25,980 bases of DNA, taken from Chara braunii. Its lineage: Eukaryota > Streptophyta > Charophyceae > Charales > Characeae. The notes under the pieces were generated by a model, which saw nothing but the letters and a program-made list of their open reading frames with translations, did not search any database and was not told the DNA's origin. Below, in pieces: positions 9,208 through 17,718 of this stretch (the stretch's first letter is position 1; each line of letters begins with the position of its first letter). Where the stretch lies: the NCBI GenBank assembly GCA_003427395.1, contig BFEA01000059.1:1462019-1487998 (forward strand), written 5' to 3'. Made by a program: the position numbers and the translations under genes.

Positions 9208-9774
9208 ATCATGATAGATGACAAAAATGATGAAGACACTCTTCAAAGATGAAGACACGATTCAAAGTCGAGATACATCAGATACAACATATAGTACAGC
9301 AGAGACATACTGCGACAAGCGAAGTAGTAACTAATTAGAAAGATAGGAAGTATAACACCAGGATTGTGTCCCCGACGCGTTTCGGCGACCGCCGTCGCCT
9401 CATCAGGGGGTTTCCACCCGCGTTCCTCGCACTAGCCTTACGGTCCGTCTATCCCACTTCCGTCCTGCGCTAATCACTACACTCCGGAGTATTAATGACC
9501 GCGTCGACATCAACCTTAGGAGTTACAAACTCTGCTTCTCGTAATGATATACGAAACAAAACAGTAAGGTACCACCAAAAGAGTGCTACTGGTCCAATCG
9601 TAAAAACAAGATCCTACCTACTCGCTCAGGTCCAACCCTGGTAACCAAAACTACAGGCCAGCAGGCCGAAAGCAAGAGTAGACCTCATCTGGTATGTCCC
9701 TGGTTCGAACCTCGACAGCTATCCCATCCGACACCACGACAATTATCCCATCCGACACATCTCTGCAACCGACA
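9208..9774 (-). repeat. Upstream (5') pseudo-LTR of the PLE
   Basis: Direct copy of 3948-4514 with the same length and no obvious indels. It begins at atcatgatagatg and ends at ctctgcaaccgaca, after which the two contexts diverge at once. PLE pseudo-LTRs arise from tandem or partially overlapping copies, not LTR-retrovirus replication, and usually carry the promoter and ribozyme. The hammerhead lies at 9361-9420, and its stem II is fully Watson-Crick here. Confidence 0.92.
9361..9420 (-). ncRNA. Type I hammerhead ribozyme, upstream pseudo-LTR
   Basis: On the minus strand the universal core is complete: CTGATGA (9406-9400), stem II, GAAA (9383-9380), a minimal stem III in CGCG, then GTC (9376-9374), with predicted cleavage after the C at 9374. 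Stem II is ggcgac/gtcgcc around a ggcg loop, six Watson-Crick pairs. Stem I pairs CCCC (9410-9407) with GGGG (9373-9370), followed by an asymmetric internal loop and a possible distal GGGU/AUCC helix. Type I hammerheads with very short stem III are known from PLE pseudo-LTRs, where they process the retroelement RNA. Activity is predicted from the core only. Confidence 0.92.
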
Positions 9775-10334
9775 GGCTAGGTAGCCTAGGTATATTTTAA
9801 ATTCATAAAATTCCTTTTTAAAAATTTTGATGAAATTCGAAAATACATCATGATCAATTAATTATTTTTCGCAATTCTTTTTTGAAATTCTTTTTTTTAT
9901 AATTCGAAAGTACTTTTTTTTTGAAAATGTTATTATGAACTCCTCAATTAATTTTGACTAAATTCAGTTAATTCATGACTAAATTAATATCTGTATTTGG
10001 AATTAATCATCCTTTTTTGAATTTTTTACATCTTTCGTCGTTGTAAAATAATACCCCCAACGTAAATTCGAATAAAGATAGAATTTATTTTTCTTCTCAG
10101 AATTAATCTTTTTTTTTTTTTTCATTTGAGAATTCCCGAAAATCCGTTTTCTCTCAAAAGCTTTTTCGAATTTGCTTAAAAAATACACTCGCGAATTAAT
10201 TTCGAGTAAATTCAATTCCAAACTAATTTATTCAAAATTAATTCTTGTTTTGCAAATTTTATTTGGAAATTATCTTCATTGTTAAATGAATTGATGTTGT
10301 TCTACCCTTGTAAATAGGAACCCCCCCCCCCAGC
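9775..10334. other. AT-rich spacer
   Basis: The sequence is strongly AT-rich, with many aattaattt/ttgaaattc variants in both orientations, which suggests decayed short repeats. It ends in a run of ten or eleven C just before an ATG. A 72-codon Lys/Asn-rich minus-strand frame (10003-10221) reflects composition. No promoter or gene is identified. Confidence 0.5.
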
Positions 10335-11208
10335 ATGCCACGCACAAACTCTCAACGCACAACTGGTGACGCCCCCGTTGCTGCCACTGCTACCACCTCG
10401 GTTGTCGCTGCCACCACCTCGGTTGTCGCTGCCACTTCATCAGCCGCTACCACCGCTTCCTCCCCCACCATGGCCCTATCATCCAGTATTGATATGCCTG
10501 GCATCCGCATCGACTCAGTCGACATCATCGTCTGTGACCTCGTAGGCGAGCAAACACCAATACCTGAGGCCGCCACCGATCTCGCGACACTCCTCCACAT
10601 GACGACATCCAATCACTCATCCATCACGGACACCAAAACCTTCGTCGCCACCATCTCAAGTTCCGTCACCGCTATCGAAGATAGCACCCCCGCCATCATG
10701 GTCGTCACAACCACCCCACCCCCTACCACAACCACACCAACGACCTCCACTACCCCGCCAACAACATCCACACCTCCTCCACCTACCTCCTTGTCCACTC
10801 ACACCTCCCCCTGGCCAACACCTCGTTCGCATCCCCTTCCATCTCTGCAACAACCATCCCACGTCCCCCCTCACCACGAACGACCACCACCATCGTTCCC
10901 CCACAATACAAAACACTTGTCACCCCCGTCACCTCTTCCCCCCCCACCTATACACAGATCACCCCCACAACCCAATCCCTCGGCCCCACCGTTCCAATAC
11001 TTCCCCCGTCTGCAGTTCTCCCAACCAACCCCACCACCGATTTCACCCGGGTACCATCCTGCTGTCGGGGCAAATACCCTGACAAGGGTATTTGCCAGGG
11101 TTTTTCAACGTCGGACGTTGTCCGACTCTTTCGTTGGATTGGCCCTGATGAGACTAACGTTGCCAAAGTTATCCAGACCAACCCTATAACTGAGAGGCCT
11201 AAAGCCTG
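10335..11208 (+). pseudogene. Thr/Pro-rich low-complexity ORF, possibly a retroelement gag N-terminus
   Basis: An ATG directly after the C run opens a 284-codon frame (10335-11189). It begins MPRTNSQRTTGD, followed by Ala/Thr/Val repeats, a short non-repetitive stretch (about residues 50-110) and a long Thr/Pro-rich segment. From about 11040 another frame reads more like ordinary protein (RVPSCCRGKYPDKGICQGF, then VVRLFRWIGPDETNVAKV) and ends at TGA 11206-11208, suggesting a +1 shift. Low-complexity heads of this kind occur on plant and algal retrotransposon Gag proteins, but no Gag domain or zinc knuckle was seen. A host gene fragment cannot be excluded. Function is not recognised. Confidence 0.35.
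11069..11131. repeat. Consecutive perfect hairpins
   Basis: ggcaaataccc (11069-11079) pairs perfectly with gggtatttgcc (11086-11096) around a tgacaa loop. Immediately after, caacgtcggacgttg and gtcggacgttgtccgac form further overlapping perfect palindromes. The block lies across the end of the low-complexity ORF and could be a structured RNA element or a small palindromic insertion. Confidence 0.6.
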
Positions 11209-11820
11209 ACGTCGTTGACGTATGGCGTCGTTGGCGTGTGACGTCATTGAAGTTCGATCAAAACAACATGAGTCAGCAGTACGACCTGTCGTCCGTGATT
11301 CCCGACAGGGCCGCGAGGGTACATGGTCGTGGAAAAACTGAAACTAGACTATTCTACCTAAAAGACTGTCGTGCGGCTGCTAAGCCGCGCGATCCAGGGC
11401 CTAAGTAGGCTAAAAAGAGAGGTGCGTCGGGTATAGAGTCGTGGCGCAAGGGGGAATAGGAAGAAGGATTTTATTTCCTAGGCCGCGGGGGTTGACACCG
11501 AGCCAGGGGGTTGATAGGCTGATGCCGAGGTCACGTGGCTAACCAACGGGGCAAGGCTTGCCAGCAAAGCCTATTAGGCTTCAGGCAGGCCGGATCTGCA
11601 AAGCCGCAGGCAGGCAGGGTCTGTAAGGCCACGACATGAGGAGAAGTGACTGGGCAAGCCCTTCATATAGAAGAGCTGCTCCTATCACCGTCGTGATAGG
11701 AGCTAGCCCAGTAGGTTACCGCACATGACTCTTACCCGGCAGATACCGGGATCGAACCTGATATGTCGGCCCTACTGGGCAAAGCCCCTTTTGGAGTTGC
11801 CCGCCATAACACTGCCTGCG
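11209..11820. other. Hairpin-dense non-coding block with a B-box motif
   Basis: No coding frame is convincing. A perfect 11-bp hairpin with a cgtc loop lies at 11678-11703 (gctcctatcac/gtgataggagc). It is followed by a 10-bp inverted repeat, gcccagtagg (11706-11715) with cctactgggc (11771-11780), enclosing a second helix (ccg.acat/atgtcgg) and an inner cccgg/ccggg hairpin. On the minus strand the enclosed ggttcgatccc (about 11749-11759) is a perfect pol III B box. A CRE-like tgacgtca palindrome lies at 11239-11246. The layout suggests a folded tRNA-related element, but it does not fold as a standard tRNA by hand. Confidence 0.45.
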
Positions 11821-12603
11821 CGATCGATTCTGGCCGTCTGATCGCAGAGATCGTGCGACCCAGATCGGCGCGCGTCAGTGCTCGCAATCTGTATGTATGT
11901 TGCAAACTGCATCCGACCCAAATCTGGTCTGCAAAAAAAACTACAATTGTACCGAGCCCCAACTGCAAACAAATATTCTGGTCAGCTGTCCAAACTGGAT
12001 AGCTGTTTTTTGCAGATTTTCCAAACTGCACCTGACCCAGCCAGAAACCTGAAAAATTGGCCAACTGCAGCCAGCCAGACCAGGACCCAATTTAATGCCA
12101 CTCTGGCTTCCCAGACTGAAATAAAGTTGTAGGCCTATCTGCAGCCAGTGGCAACAATTTTCTGCTCTGCCCAGGTATATTTTTCCTTTTTTGTTTTGTT
12201 TTCTTTGTAAACTGAAAATTCAAATGAACATCATTATTTAGAAGCAATGTGCGCACCAGAGTGGTATGCCCCGTACCCCTCTCTCTCTCTCTCAGGATAA
12301 ACCCACTATTCCTGTCCTGCCAGTTTGCCACCCGCCAGCTTATTGAGCTTAGGGGCTTCACAATTTTGAAGTTTGTCTGCTAGCTGCCCCAAGGACGTTT
12401 CCCACCCGCACAAAGTCGATGTGACACTCAGACATCTCACACGTAGCTGCCCGCTGCCCCAAGGTCATTTCCCGCCCCTGGGAATTGAAGTGATGAACTC
12501 CAGCATGTTGCTGCCGCATGTGTTCCGAAAATGAACGCACAGACCCTTCATGCAGTTCAGATACATTGACACTGTTTTGTTTCAGCTTTTTGTGTTCCCC
12601 ACC
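11821..12603. other. Intergenic sequence with aactgca/cagccag-type repeated words
   Basis: Short words such as caaactgca, gacccagccag and gcagccag recur at about 11905-12150 and again in 13280-13440, so both may derive from one dispersed repeat family. A short CT microsatellite lies at about 12280-12294. The block ccgctgccccaaggtcatttcccgcccc near 12450 echoes ctgccccaaggacgtttcccacccg near 12382, a local duplication. No gene was seen. Confidence 0.4.
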
Positions 12604-12629
12604 TTTTTTTTTTTTTTTTTTTTTTTTTG
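12604..12629. repeat. Poly(T) tract, 26 bp
   Basis: An uninterrupted T run. On the minus strand this is a poly(A), possibly the tail of a retroposed sequence lying to its right (12630 upward). No matching target duplication was identified. Confidence 0.8.
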
Positions 12630-13180
12630 TAACAAAACACAAAGCGCCTTTTTTTCTGGGGGCCATCAGCCCGGTTGCTTATCGCCGGCAAGCGTGAGTT
12701 CAAGCATGAAAAAGATGTAGAAAAAGGGTCAGCGTTGCCGTTCGGTACTACTTGCCTATCAAGGGGGGGCCTGCGGCGGATCATCCCACCCCCCAAACCA
12801 TGGCCTCCCCGGGGGTACTTCTGCTGACCGAGATATAGCAGAACCCTGTCACGCAGCAGAAAGGTCTCAGGGGGCGGCGTGGGGTGGGGCGGGGNGGGGC
12901 AGGGCAGGGCAGGGGTGGTGGCTTCATAGGAGTCTCTTAGGCCGCTTGTCTCCAATCCTCTTCCTAGTTGCATCTTCTAGTAAGAGGTCTTTATTACTAT
13001 GAATATCTCCCTCTTGCTGTACCCGTTCTTACACTATAGGGCCCTTCAACTTTCCTTTCCTCCCCTCATGCATGTTTTTCGTACAACATTTCATGTTTTT
13101 CATTCAGCCTTGGGTGGGCTGCGACGCAGGGCCATTGGTCAGGAGGCAAAGTTGGACCTACGTACCCCAACCCTAAACTC
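12630..13180. other. Unassigned sequence with G-rich tract and gap
   Basis: No gene is recognised. A G-run-rich stretch at about 12868-12917 (ggggtggggcgggg units) contains a single N at 12895 and could form G-quadruplex structures. The remainder shows no repeat or domain signal by eye. Confidence 0.4.
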
Positions 13181-13253
13181 ATGCATATATATGTAAATCT
13201 ATCTATCAATAAATATATTATATGTAAATCTATCTATTTATCTATATATATAC
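13181..13253. repeat. ATCT/TATA simple sequence
   Basis: Interrupted atct and ta units, including two copies of atatgtaaatctatctat. Simple-sequence DNA that encodes only YLSIY-type peptides. Confidence 0.8.
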
Positions 13254-13440
13254 AGGCCTGTTCGGCTGACCCGACTAATTTTGCAGCCAGCTGTGGCCCG
13301 CAGCCAGGCCATGCCACCACCTGGCTGAAACCCAGCTGGGCCTGCATGTTCCAAAACTGCCCCTGGACCGCACCTGTCGGCTACAGCTGGGCCGGGCGGG
13401 TTGCAGCCACGGCCACCTGATTGCAGGCACTGGCACGTGT

Positions 13441-13495
13441 AGAATAGCATGGCCCCTGCACAAGGGTGACACACATAAATCGAGAAGTGGTCCAA
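13441..13495 (+). pseudogene. U6: 5'-truncated U6 snRNA fragment
   Basis: The segment from tagcatggcccctg through caagggtgacac, acataaatcgag and aagtggtccaa is the 3' half of U6 snRNA (AGC triad, internal stem-loop and 3' tail) with only a few changes. The ACAGAGA box and 5' half are missing. The fragment joins a different sequence at about 13441 and, at its 3' end, an inverted tRNA-like sequence. It is clearly not functional in splicing. It preserves the family sequence better than the full-length copy near 2.3 kb, so it is a separate and probably younger event. Confidence 0.9.
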
Positions 13496-13500
13496 TGATC

Positions 13501-13578
13501 CCAGCTGGGATCGAACCTGGATTTGTTGCGTGGAAATCGGTGGCTGAAAAACCACGTGAACTGAGAGGACCCGTTGGC
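13501..13578 (-). other. tRNA-like sequence with B box adjoining the U6 fragment
   Basis: On the minus strand a D-arm-like stretch (ctctcagttcacgtgg) is followed by ggttcgatccc (13517-13507), a perfect pol III B box. The spacing, about 50 bp, is compatible with a tRNA promoter. The T-stem has an A-A mismatch and I could not form an acceptor stem, so it is a tRNA-derived relic or SINE head, not a tRNA gene. An A-rich aaaataaaataaaataaa stretch lies just beyond, at about 13600-13619. Confidence 0.45.
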
Positions 13579-13620
13579 ATAAACCAACGACTTTTAGGGG
13601 AAAAATAAAATAAAATAAAC

Positions 13621-14127
13621 CCCCCTAAAAACTAACTATAAACGAAGCGCCAGATGGCGCCCCCAGAAGTGACTGTGGCATTTTAAGCCCCAGTGCGCTC
13701 GATAACGCCCGTGAAAATGGGCTACCGTTTTCTGGTAGCGAGGTAAGTTTGTTTTATTTTTCATTTTTTTTCTCTCTTTTCTTCTTTTCTCCCTTTTTAA
13801 ATTTTCTTTAGATTTTCTTCCTTTAGATTTGTTTTAGATTTTTCTTAGTTTGGATTTTTTTTTTATAGATTCGTTGTTTTCTTTTTCGATGATTTTTTTT
13901 TTCTGTTTTTTTTCTTTAGTTCGTGATTCTACGAAAACTCCCGTTCATCTTGACGAGCGGGCTGACTTTTTGTCAGCAGGGAGAGGAAAGATCGAAGTAT
14001 CTACTGCTAAACATGGAACTATACACTGCACTACTACTACTACTGAGAGGAAGAAGCGAGGGACCTTACATGTAACAGTTAGATTCCTATTGCAAAGCAA
14101 CGCGACGACCAACATGTGAATCTCCAC
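13621..14127 (+). other. Possible exon-intron-exon segment, unidentified
   Basis: A canonical 5' splice-like site (gag/gtaagt, intron start at 13743) is followed by a T-rich stretch and tttctttag ending at 13919, giving a plant-like 177-bp intron candidate. Just upstream is a gctacc/ggtagc hairpin (13721-13739). Downstream an open stretch (KTPVHLDERADFLSAGRGK, then KRGTLHVTVRFLLQ) ends in TGA near 14117. It contains five cta trinucleotides. I do not recognise the peptide. It could be part of a retroelement or an orphan exon; splicing is not demonstrated. Confidence 0.25.
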
Positions 14128-14270
14128 CCTTACGACCGTTCCCCCCCCCTAGTTTGTTCTAGCACCACCTTGCGCTTGTTCCTTTTGAATACGGGCAGCA
14201 GGTTCATGGTGCGCCCGAACCTGGCGGTATTGGCGCCTAGGTACGGGCGCACGTAAGGGGTAAACGGGAC

Positions 14271-14314
14271 AAAGACCTTGTCGAGCTTGACTCTAGTTGT
14301 CTTTGTGAAATGAC
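14271..14314 (+). pseudogene. Cytosolic LSU (25S/28S) rRNA-derived fragment
   Basis: gagcttgactctagt (exact 15 nt of the nuclear LSU rRNA core) and ctttgtgaaatgac are in the correct order and spacing, preceded by aaagaccttgtc, matching the aaga-ccctgtt rRNA context with changes. Bacterial and organellar rRNAs differ at this site, so the source is nuclear rDNA. Only about 44 bp are recognisable. It may be a retroposed scrap or part of a SINE with an rRNA-derived body. Confidence 0.75.
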
Positions 14315-14369
14315 CGTGTGAAGGGGGCGACCGTTCGTTTTAAACGGCGAGTTGCCCCCTGCACAGGAA

Positions 14370-14474
14370 AAATGAGGGGGGGGGGGGACAAAGTGAAAAA
14401 AAAGAAAAAAAAAGGAAAGAGAAAAAAAAAGAAGAAAAGAAGAAGAAGAGGGGAGAAAAAGAAAAACAAAGGGT
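14370..14474. repeat. Homopurine G-run and GAAA/GAAG-rich tract
   Basis: Thirteen G are followed by about 85 bp of nearly pure purine (aaaag, gaag units). It is simple sequence with triplex or G-run potential and no coding value. Confidence 0.85.
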
Positions 14475-14592
14475 AACGACCACATATGTGGCCGTGGCCG
14501 TGGAATAGGTGCAGCCCCGAAAGTTTCTAGGGGCTGATGGGACTGCATTTGTTCAGATGAACAGACAACTCCGAAATGGCTGAATACAGTCG

Positions 14593-14758
14593 TTTCCTGA
14601 AGCACCTAGCCTGGGAAAATGGCCAGGTGCTCCAGGAAATTGATGGTCTTGGTCCCCCTAGGGAAAAACCAAGACACAGGGCTGCTGGGCATTGTTTTAG
14701 ATCAAGGGCCAGGAGCGCTGACGAAATTTTGCCTGGCTATGGGCAAGGCAACTGCCCA
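14593..14758. repeat. Series of hairpins upstream of a TATA motif
   Basis: Three inverted repeats in succession: tttcctg-a-agcacct (14593-14607) with aggtgct-c-caggaaa (14625-14639), 14 bp paired plus inner gcc/ggc; gtcttggt (14646-14653) with accaagac (14668-14675); and tgggca (14740-14745) with tgccca (14753-14758). No open frame of interest overlaps. Purpose unknown. Confidence 0.6.
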
Positions 14759-14770
14759 CATGCCTTCGGC

Positions 14771-14785
14771 TGGCTATAAAAGCCA
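14771..14785 (+). promoter_or_regulatory. Candidate TATA box (ctataaaag)
   Basis: tggctataaaagcca contains a consensus pol II TATA box within a 5-bp inverted repeat. A start site would be expected near 14805-14812, in the cctcacacttg stretch. It could be the promoter of an LTR or other element, but no second LTR copy is present in the window to confirm this. Confidence 0.4.
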
Positions 14786-15037
14786 GCACTCCACCCAACA
14801 GCCTCACACTTGTGGCAGTGCTGCTGGGCCATTCATTTGAGTGAATGTTGGTTGGCTGCTATTGTGGGGTGGTGCTGCTGGTGGAGTGGAGGTTTGCAGG
14901 GAGTTGGAGGAGGAGAAGGGAGGCAGTCATTTTGCCCCACCCTTGTGCGTGTGCTGCGTGTGTGGGTTGGTGTTGCGGCGGTAAGGCTGCATCAGGGTCC
15001 GGACAGTGCAGGAGCCGGCACCTATTTTAGTAGGGTT

Positions 15038-15165
15038 GTGCTGCCGAACTGTCGCTGCAGCATCAAGACCTTCCTAAGGGAAGGTGCTGCCGGATTGTTG
15101 ACGTGGCGTCAAGACCTTTCTAAGGAAAGGTGCTGCCGAATTTGCTGCGCAGCGCCAATGTTTTT
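15038..15165 (+). repeat. 46-bp tandem repeat with conserved hairpin
   Basis: Two complete 46-bp units (15038-15083 and 15084-15129), each starting gtgctgccg, and a partial third unit from 15130. Each complete unit ends in a 7-bp hairpin running into the next unit: accttcc-taag-ggaaggt in the first, acctttc-taag-gaaaggt in the second. The C-G to T-A change preserves pairing. Confidence 0.75.
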
Positions 15166-16520
15166 TTTTTATGTGAGTGTGGGGAGGTGTTGTTCGATCA
15201 ACGACACGACAACGACAATGTATCCGGTGAGGCTACGGTGCCGAAATTTTGACTCGGCGACAATTTTTTTAAGGGAAAGTACTGTCCGTTTGGAGGCACG
15301 GCAACGGCGGCAGTGCTGCCGGAATTTTGTAGCGAGGTGGAACCGTTTTTGTTTTGGTGTATGATTAGGCTGTGCTGCTGCACGACGGCGTGGTACCGGT
15401 TTTGACGGCGCAACAAGCAGTGGGCCACTGTTATTTTTGTGGTACGAGGCGGCTATGGTGGATCCCAGTATGGTCTAGAGGTTGGGCTGACATTGGTGCA
15501 CGATGGGGACCGTGTGACGGTGGTGAGTGGACTGGCGGCATGAAGAAATCACAGAGTGAATGCACACGACACTGGCTGTTGGAGTTGATGCGCTTGCGGC
15601 TTGCGCCGGAAGAACATCTTTATTTTTTAGGCTCGTGGCACATGCGGTTTTGATCAGGGCCACCTTTATTTTTTTTGCTGCACGCAGTGCGAGTGGTTTT
15701 GAGTTCTGGATTATCTGATATTGTGGGCGATGGTATCGGACTACATTGGGACCATCTAGGGCTCATTTTGGGACCAGGTGGGTTTGATCTTGAGATTGAG
15801 CAAAGCATGTTGGGCTGACTATTGTGAGCGGACGTGTTGAGAGGCAGCACGAAGTGTGATTCAAGAGAAAGGCCACAACTTATGAGTTGTGTGCCGCATA
15901 TTTTTCTACGGTGGTTATTTTCTTCTGATTGGAATATTACCCGACTTTCTTGAGTGGGTCGGACTAATCTTCACTCAAGGTCGGTTGAATGACTCAAACT
16001 TTCCTTCACACCTGTATGAACCCACACTTTGCTTGACCCTATTGTTTTGAACGTTCAAAAGAAAAGGTAGAGAAAGTTGTGTGAGTTATGCATGTGAATG
16101 AGAAGGTCTGACGTGAGTCTGGGATTGTACTGTTTTCTTTTGAACTTGTTTTCTATACGTGTTGTGCAAGTAGGTAAAAGGATGCTTGCAAAGGAGATTG
16201 ATTATGCCTGTTTGAGATAAAAAAAATGATTATCCACTTTCCGCTTTCCACCTGCTTGCTTGTGAAAGTGAAAATTGTCAGTGTGGAAAAGATTAATTCA
16301 GTGAGTGTCATAAAATAAATTCGATTGGAATAAAGCAAATAATGTCAAATGGACTTAGTCTTTTCCTATGGTTGACCCTTTCTATCCCGAATGACTTTAT
16401 CTACCTGTACCTGTCCAAATGATTCTCATTCTTTACCATTTTCTGAACTTTTTTCGTCTAAGTTACCCTTAACTTAGGAGAACAAAAAAATATATGAAGG
16501 TTACTTGCAATAGACACATC
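15166..16520. other. Unassigned sequence, no gene seen
   Basis: Frames of 60-90 codons show no domain. A perfect 16-bp palindrome, ttttgaacgttcaaaa, lies at 16045-16060, with a nearby echo cttttgaacttg. gtgctgccgg recurs at about 15313, a degenerate relative of the 46-bp units. The stretch may be untranslated or LTR sequence of an unrecognised element. Confidence 0.35.
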
Positions 16521-16525
16521 TTCTA

Positions 16526-16864
16526 CCTCTAGGAAGCATCTGGGGCGGGGGTTCGTTGGTTTAGAAGCCGATCCTGTTATCGACTCAGAGTGGACCGTTC
16601 TTTGGGGGGTACATGCCGATTCAGTGGAGACGACCCGACTTCTAAGATCCGAGTCTTATGCTCGGACGAGGAGGAGGAATACCCCAGACCACTTCCTAGA
16701 GGGAGAGACATGCAACACTTCAAGCAATACACTTGATGAAGAGTCATCCGCAAAGAAGTCTGTCATCCAATAAGATTGGATAAGGATGAAGACAGGTATG
16801 AGCGGTAATCTTAAATTGGCGGTAGGCTGAAATGAATGACATTGGCAACGTGTCTCATCAAGTG
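16526..16864. repeat. Long-range inverted repeats, structured block
   Basis: cctctaggaag (16526-16536) pairs perfectly with cttcctagagg (16692-16702). Further in, tctgggg (16539-16545) pairs with ccccaga (16682-16688) and ttagaag (16561-16567) with cttctaa (16639-16645), nested in the correct order. A second inverted pair, cacttgatga (16730-16739) with tcatcaagtg (16855-16864), encloses a perfect atccaat-aag-attggat hairpin. No coding frame is apparent. A folded RNA or a non-autonomous element are candidates. Confidence 0.6.
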
Positions 16865-17159
16865 AAAACTAAGGCAGTCCGACTACCTTGTCGGCTGCGT
16901 CTATGTTATCGTCTGTAGCCAACTCCTCATTGGCGGTTGTATGATTGTTTAATGGAGTTCGACCTGGGATGGTCGGATTTATTTTGAACTTGCGTTATTA
17001 AATATATTGTATGATGATTCAATTTTTTTTAGTTATCATTTCAGATTGGATATTTTTTTATCGACTATGGTCGTTTTCTTTTGATGTAATTATATATGGA
17101 TATTGTAACTTTCCTTTGACCATGTGTCTAAAGGGACTAGGAGGAAGATTTGGGTTTCA
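16865..17159. other. Unassigned AT-rich sequence
   Basis: No gene or clear repeat. It leads into the left edge of dispersed repeat copy 2. Confidence 0.4.
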
Positions 17160-17655
17160 CGCTTGGTTGAGACCGTCCTAGTCGACCGACGTTCGCTTCG
17201 TGCTTAGGAGATCAGCGCCCTAGGAACCGTGACGGACGACGCTCGGGTTGACTTGGCGTTAACCAAGCGTATCTATACTACAGCGAACAAGCAAAACGCC
17301 ATCGGCTGACCTACCTCTGCAATTGCATCTAAAAACTTTCACACGTGGGTCAGTAGCTCGGTAGGGATACACCCTTAAGGGTGGTGACAACCCCTTAGGG
17401 AAGAAAAACCTATGCCCCGCGGAAACCTATCCTGTCGTAGGGGACCGCGAGATGTACAGCTGGCGCACCCGGCTAGAGTGGCGACGGAGCGACTCGACCC
17501 CGACCGTCTCGGCGGCTCACGGGATTAGTCTGCGTCGTTTCCGAGTTGTCTCTTTATTTTATTTTGTTTATCTCCTGCGTGACATGGGAGGGAGGGCCCC
17601 CGCACCTTTGCAAAAAGGCGGGAGCCGATGCGCTCAACAGTGCTCACCCGAACTC
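17160..17655 (+). repeat. Dispersed repeat copy 2
   Basis: 17282-17655 matches the reverse complement of about 3090-3500. 17163-17215 (ttggttgagaccgtcc... to ggagatcagc) matches 3509-3560 in direct orientation. cgcttggtt (17160-17168) and aaccaagcg (17267-17275) form an inverted pair bounding the first segment, which could explain its flipped orientation relative to copy 1. tggcgcacccggctagag (about 17461-17478) resembles a pol III A box, but no B box is apparent at the right distance. Class unknown. Confidence 0.55.
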
Positions 17656-17718
17656 GACTTCAAGACCCTTGCCACCACAACACCCTTAACGGGTAACATT
17701 CCCTAATCCTTTCGATCA

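Larger units (their letters stand above)
3948..9774 (-). mobile_element. Penelope-like retroelement with N-terminal GIY-YIG endonuclease, hammerheads and pseudo-LTRs
   Basis: The element is 5.83 kb and is read on the minus strand. Two 567-bp direct repeats (3948-4514 and 9208-9774) bound it, each with a hammerhead ribozyme, which is the hallmark arrangement of Penelope-like elements (PLEs). Internally, from 5' to 3', it encodes a CCHC knuckle, coiled coil and SAP-like region, a GIY-YIG endonuclease, a CxC linker and a PLE/telomerase-type reverse transcriptase. Endonuclease before RT joined by a CxC linker is the permuted order described for the Naiad/Chlamys PLE group; Chlamys occurs in green algae, spike mosses and slime molds. 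Seven in-frame stops plus one frameshift make this copy non-autonomous as read. The direct repeats differ at about 35 positions by hand count (about 6%), mostly transitions, so the copy is not very young. Confidence 0.9.

Noticed and set aside
3936-9794. ggctggtat / ggctaggtagcctaggtat as the PLE target-site duplication
   Set aside because: The match is imperfect and its extent is ambiguous; PLE duplications vary in length, so it cannot be asserted.
11138-11175. ctgatgag in the plus strand as a third hammerhead core
   Set aside because: No GAAA at the required distance and no stem II that pairs; the following ccaaagtt does not fit the core.
11749-13517. Functional tRNA genes at the two gggatcgaacc sites
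   Set aside because: B boxes are perfect but no acceptor stem or proper T-stem forms by hand in either case.
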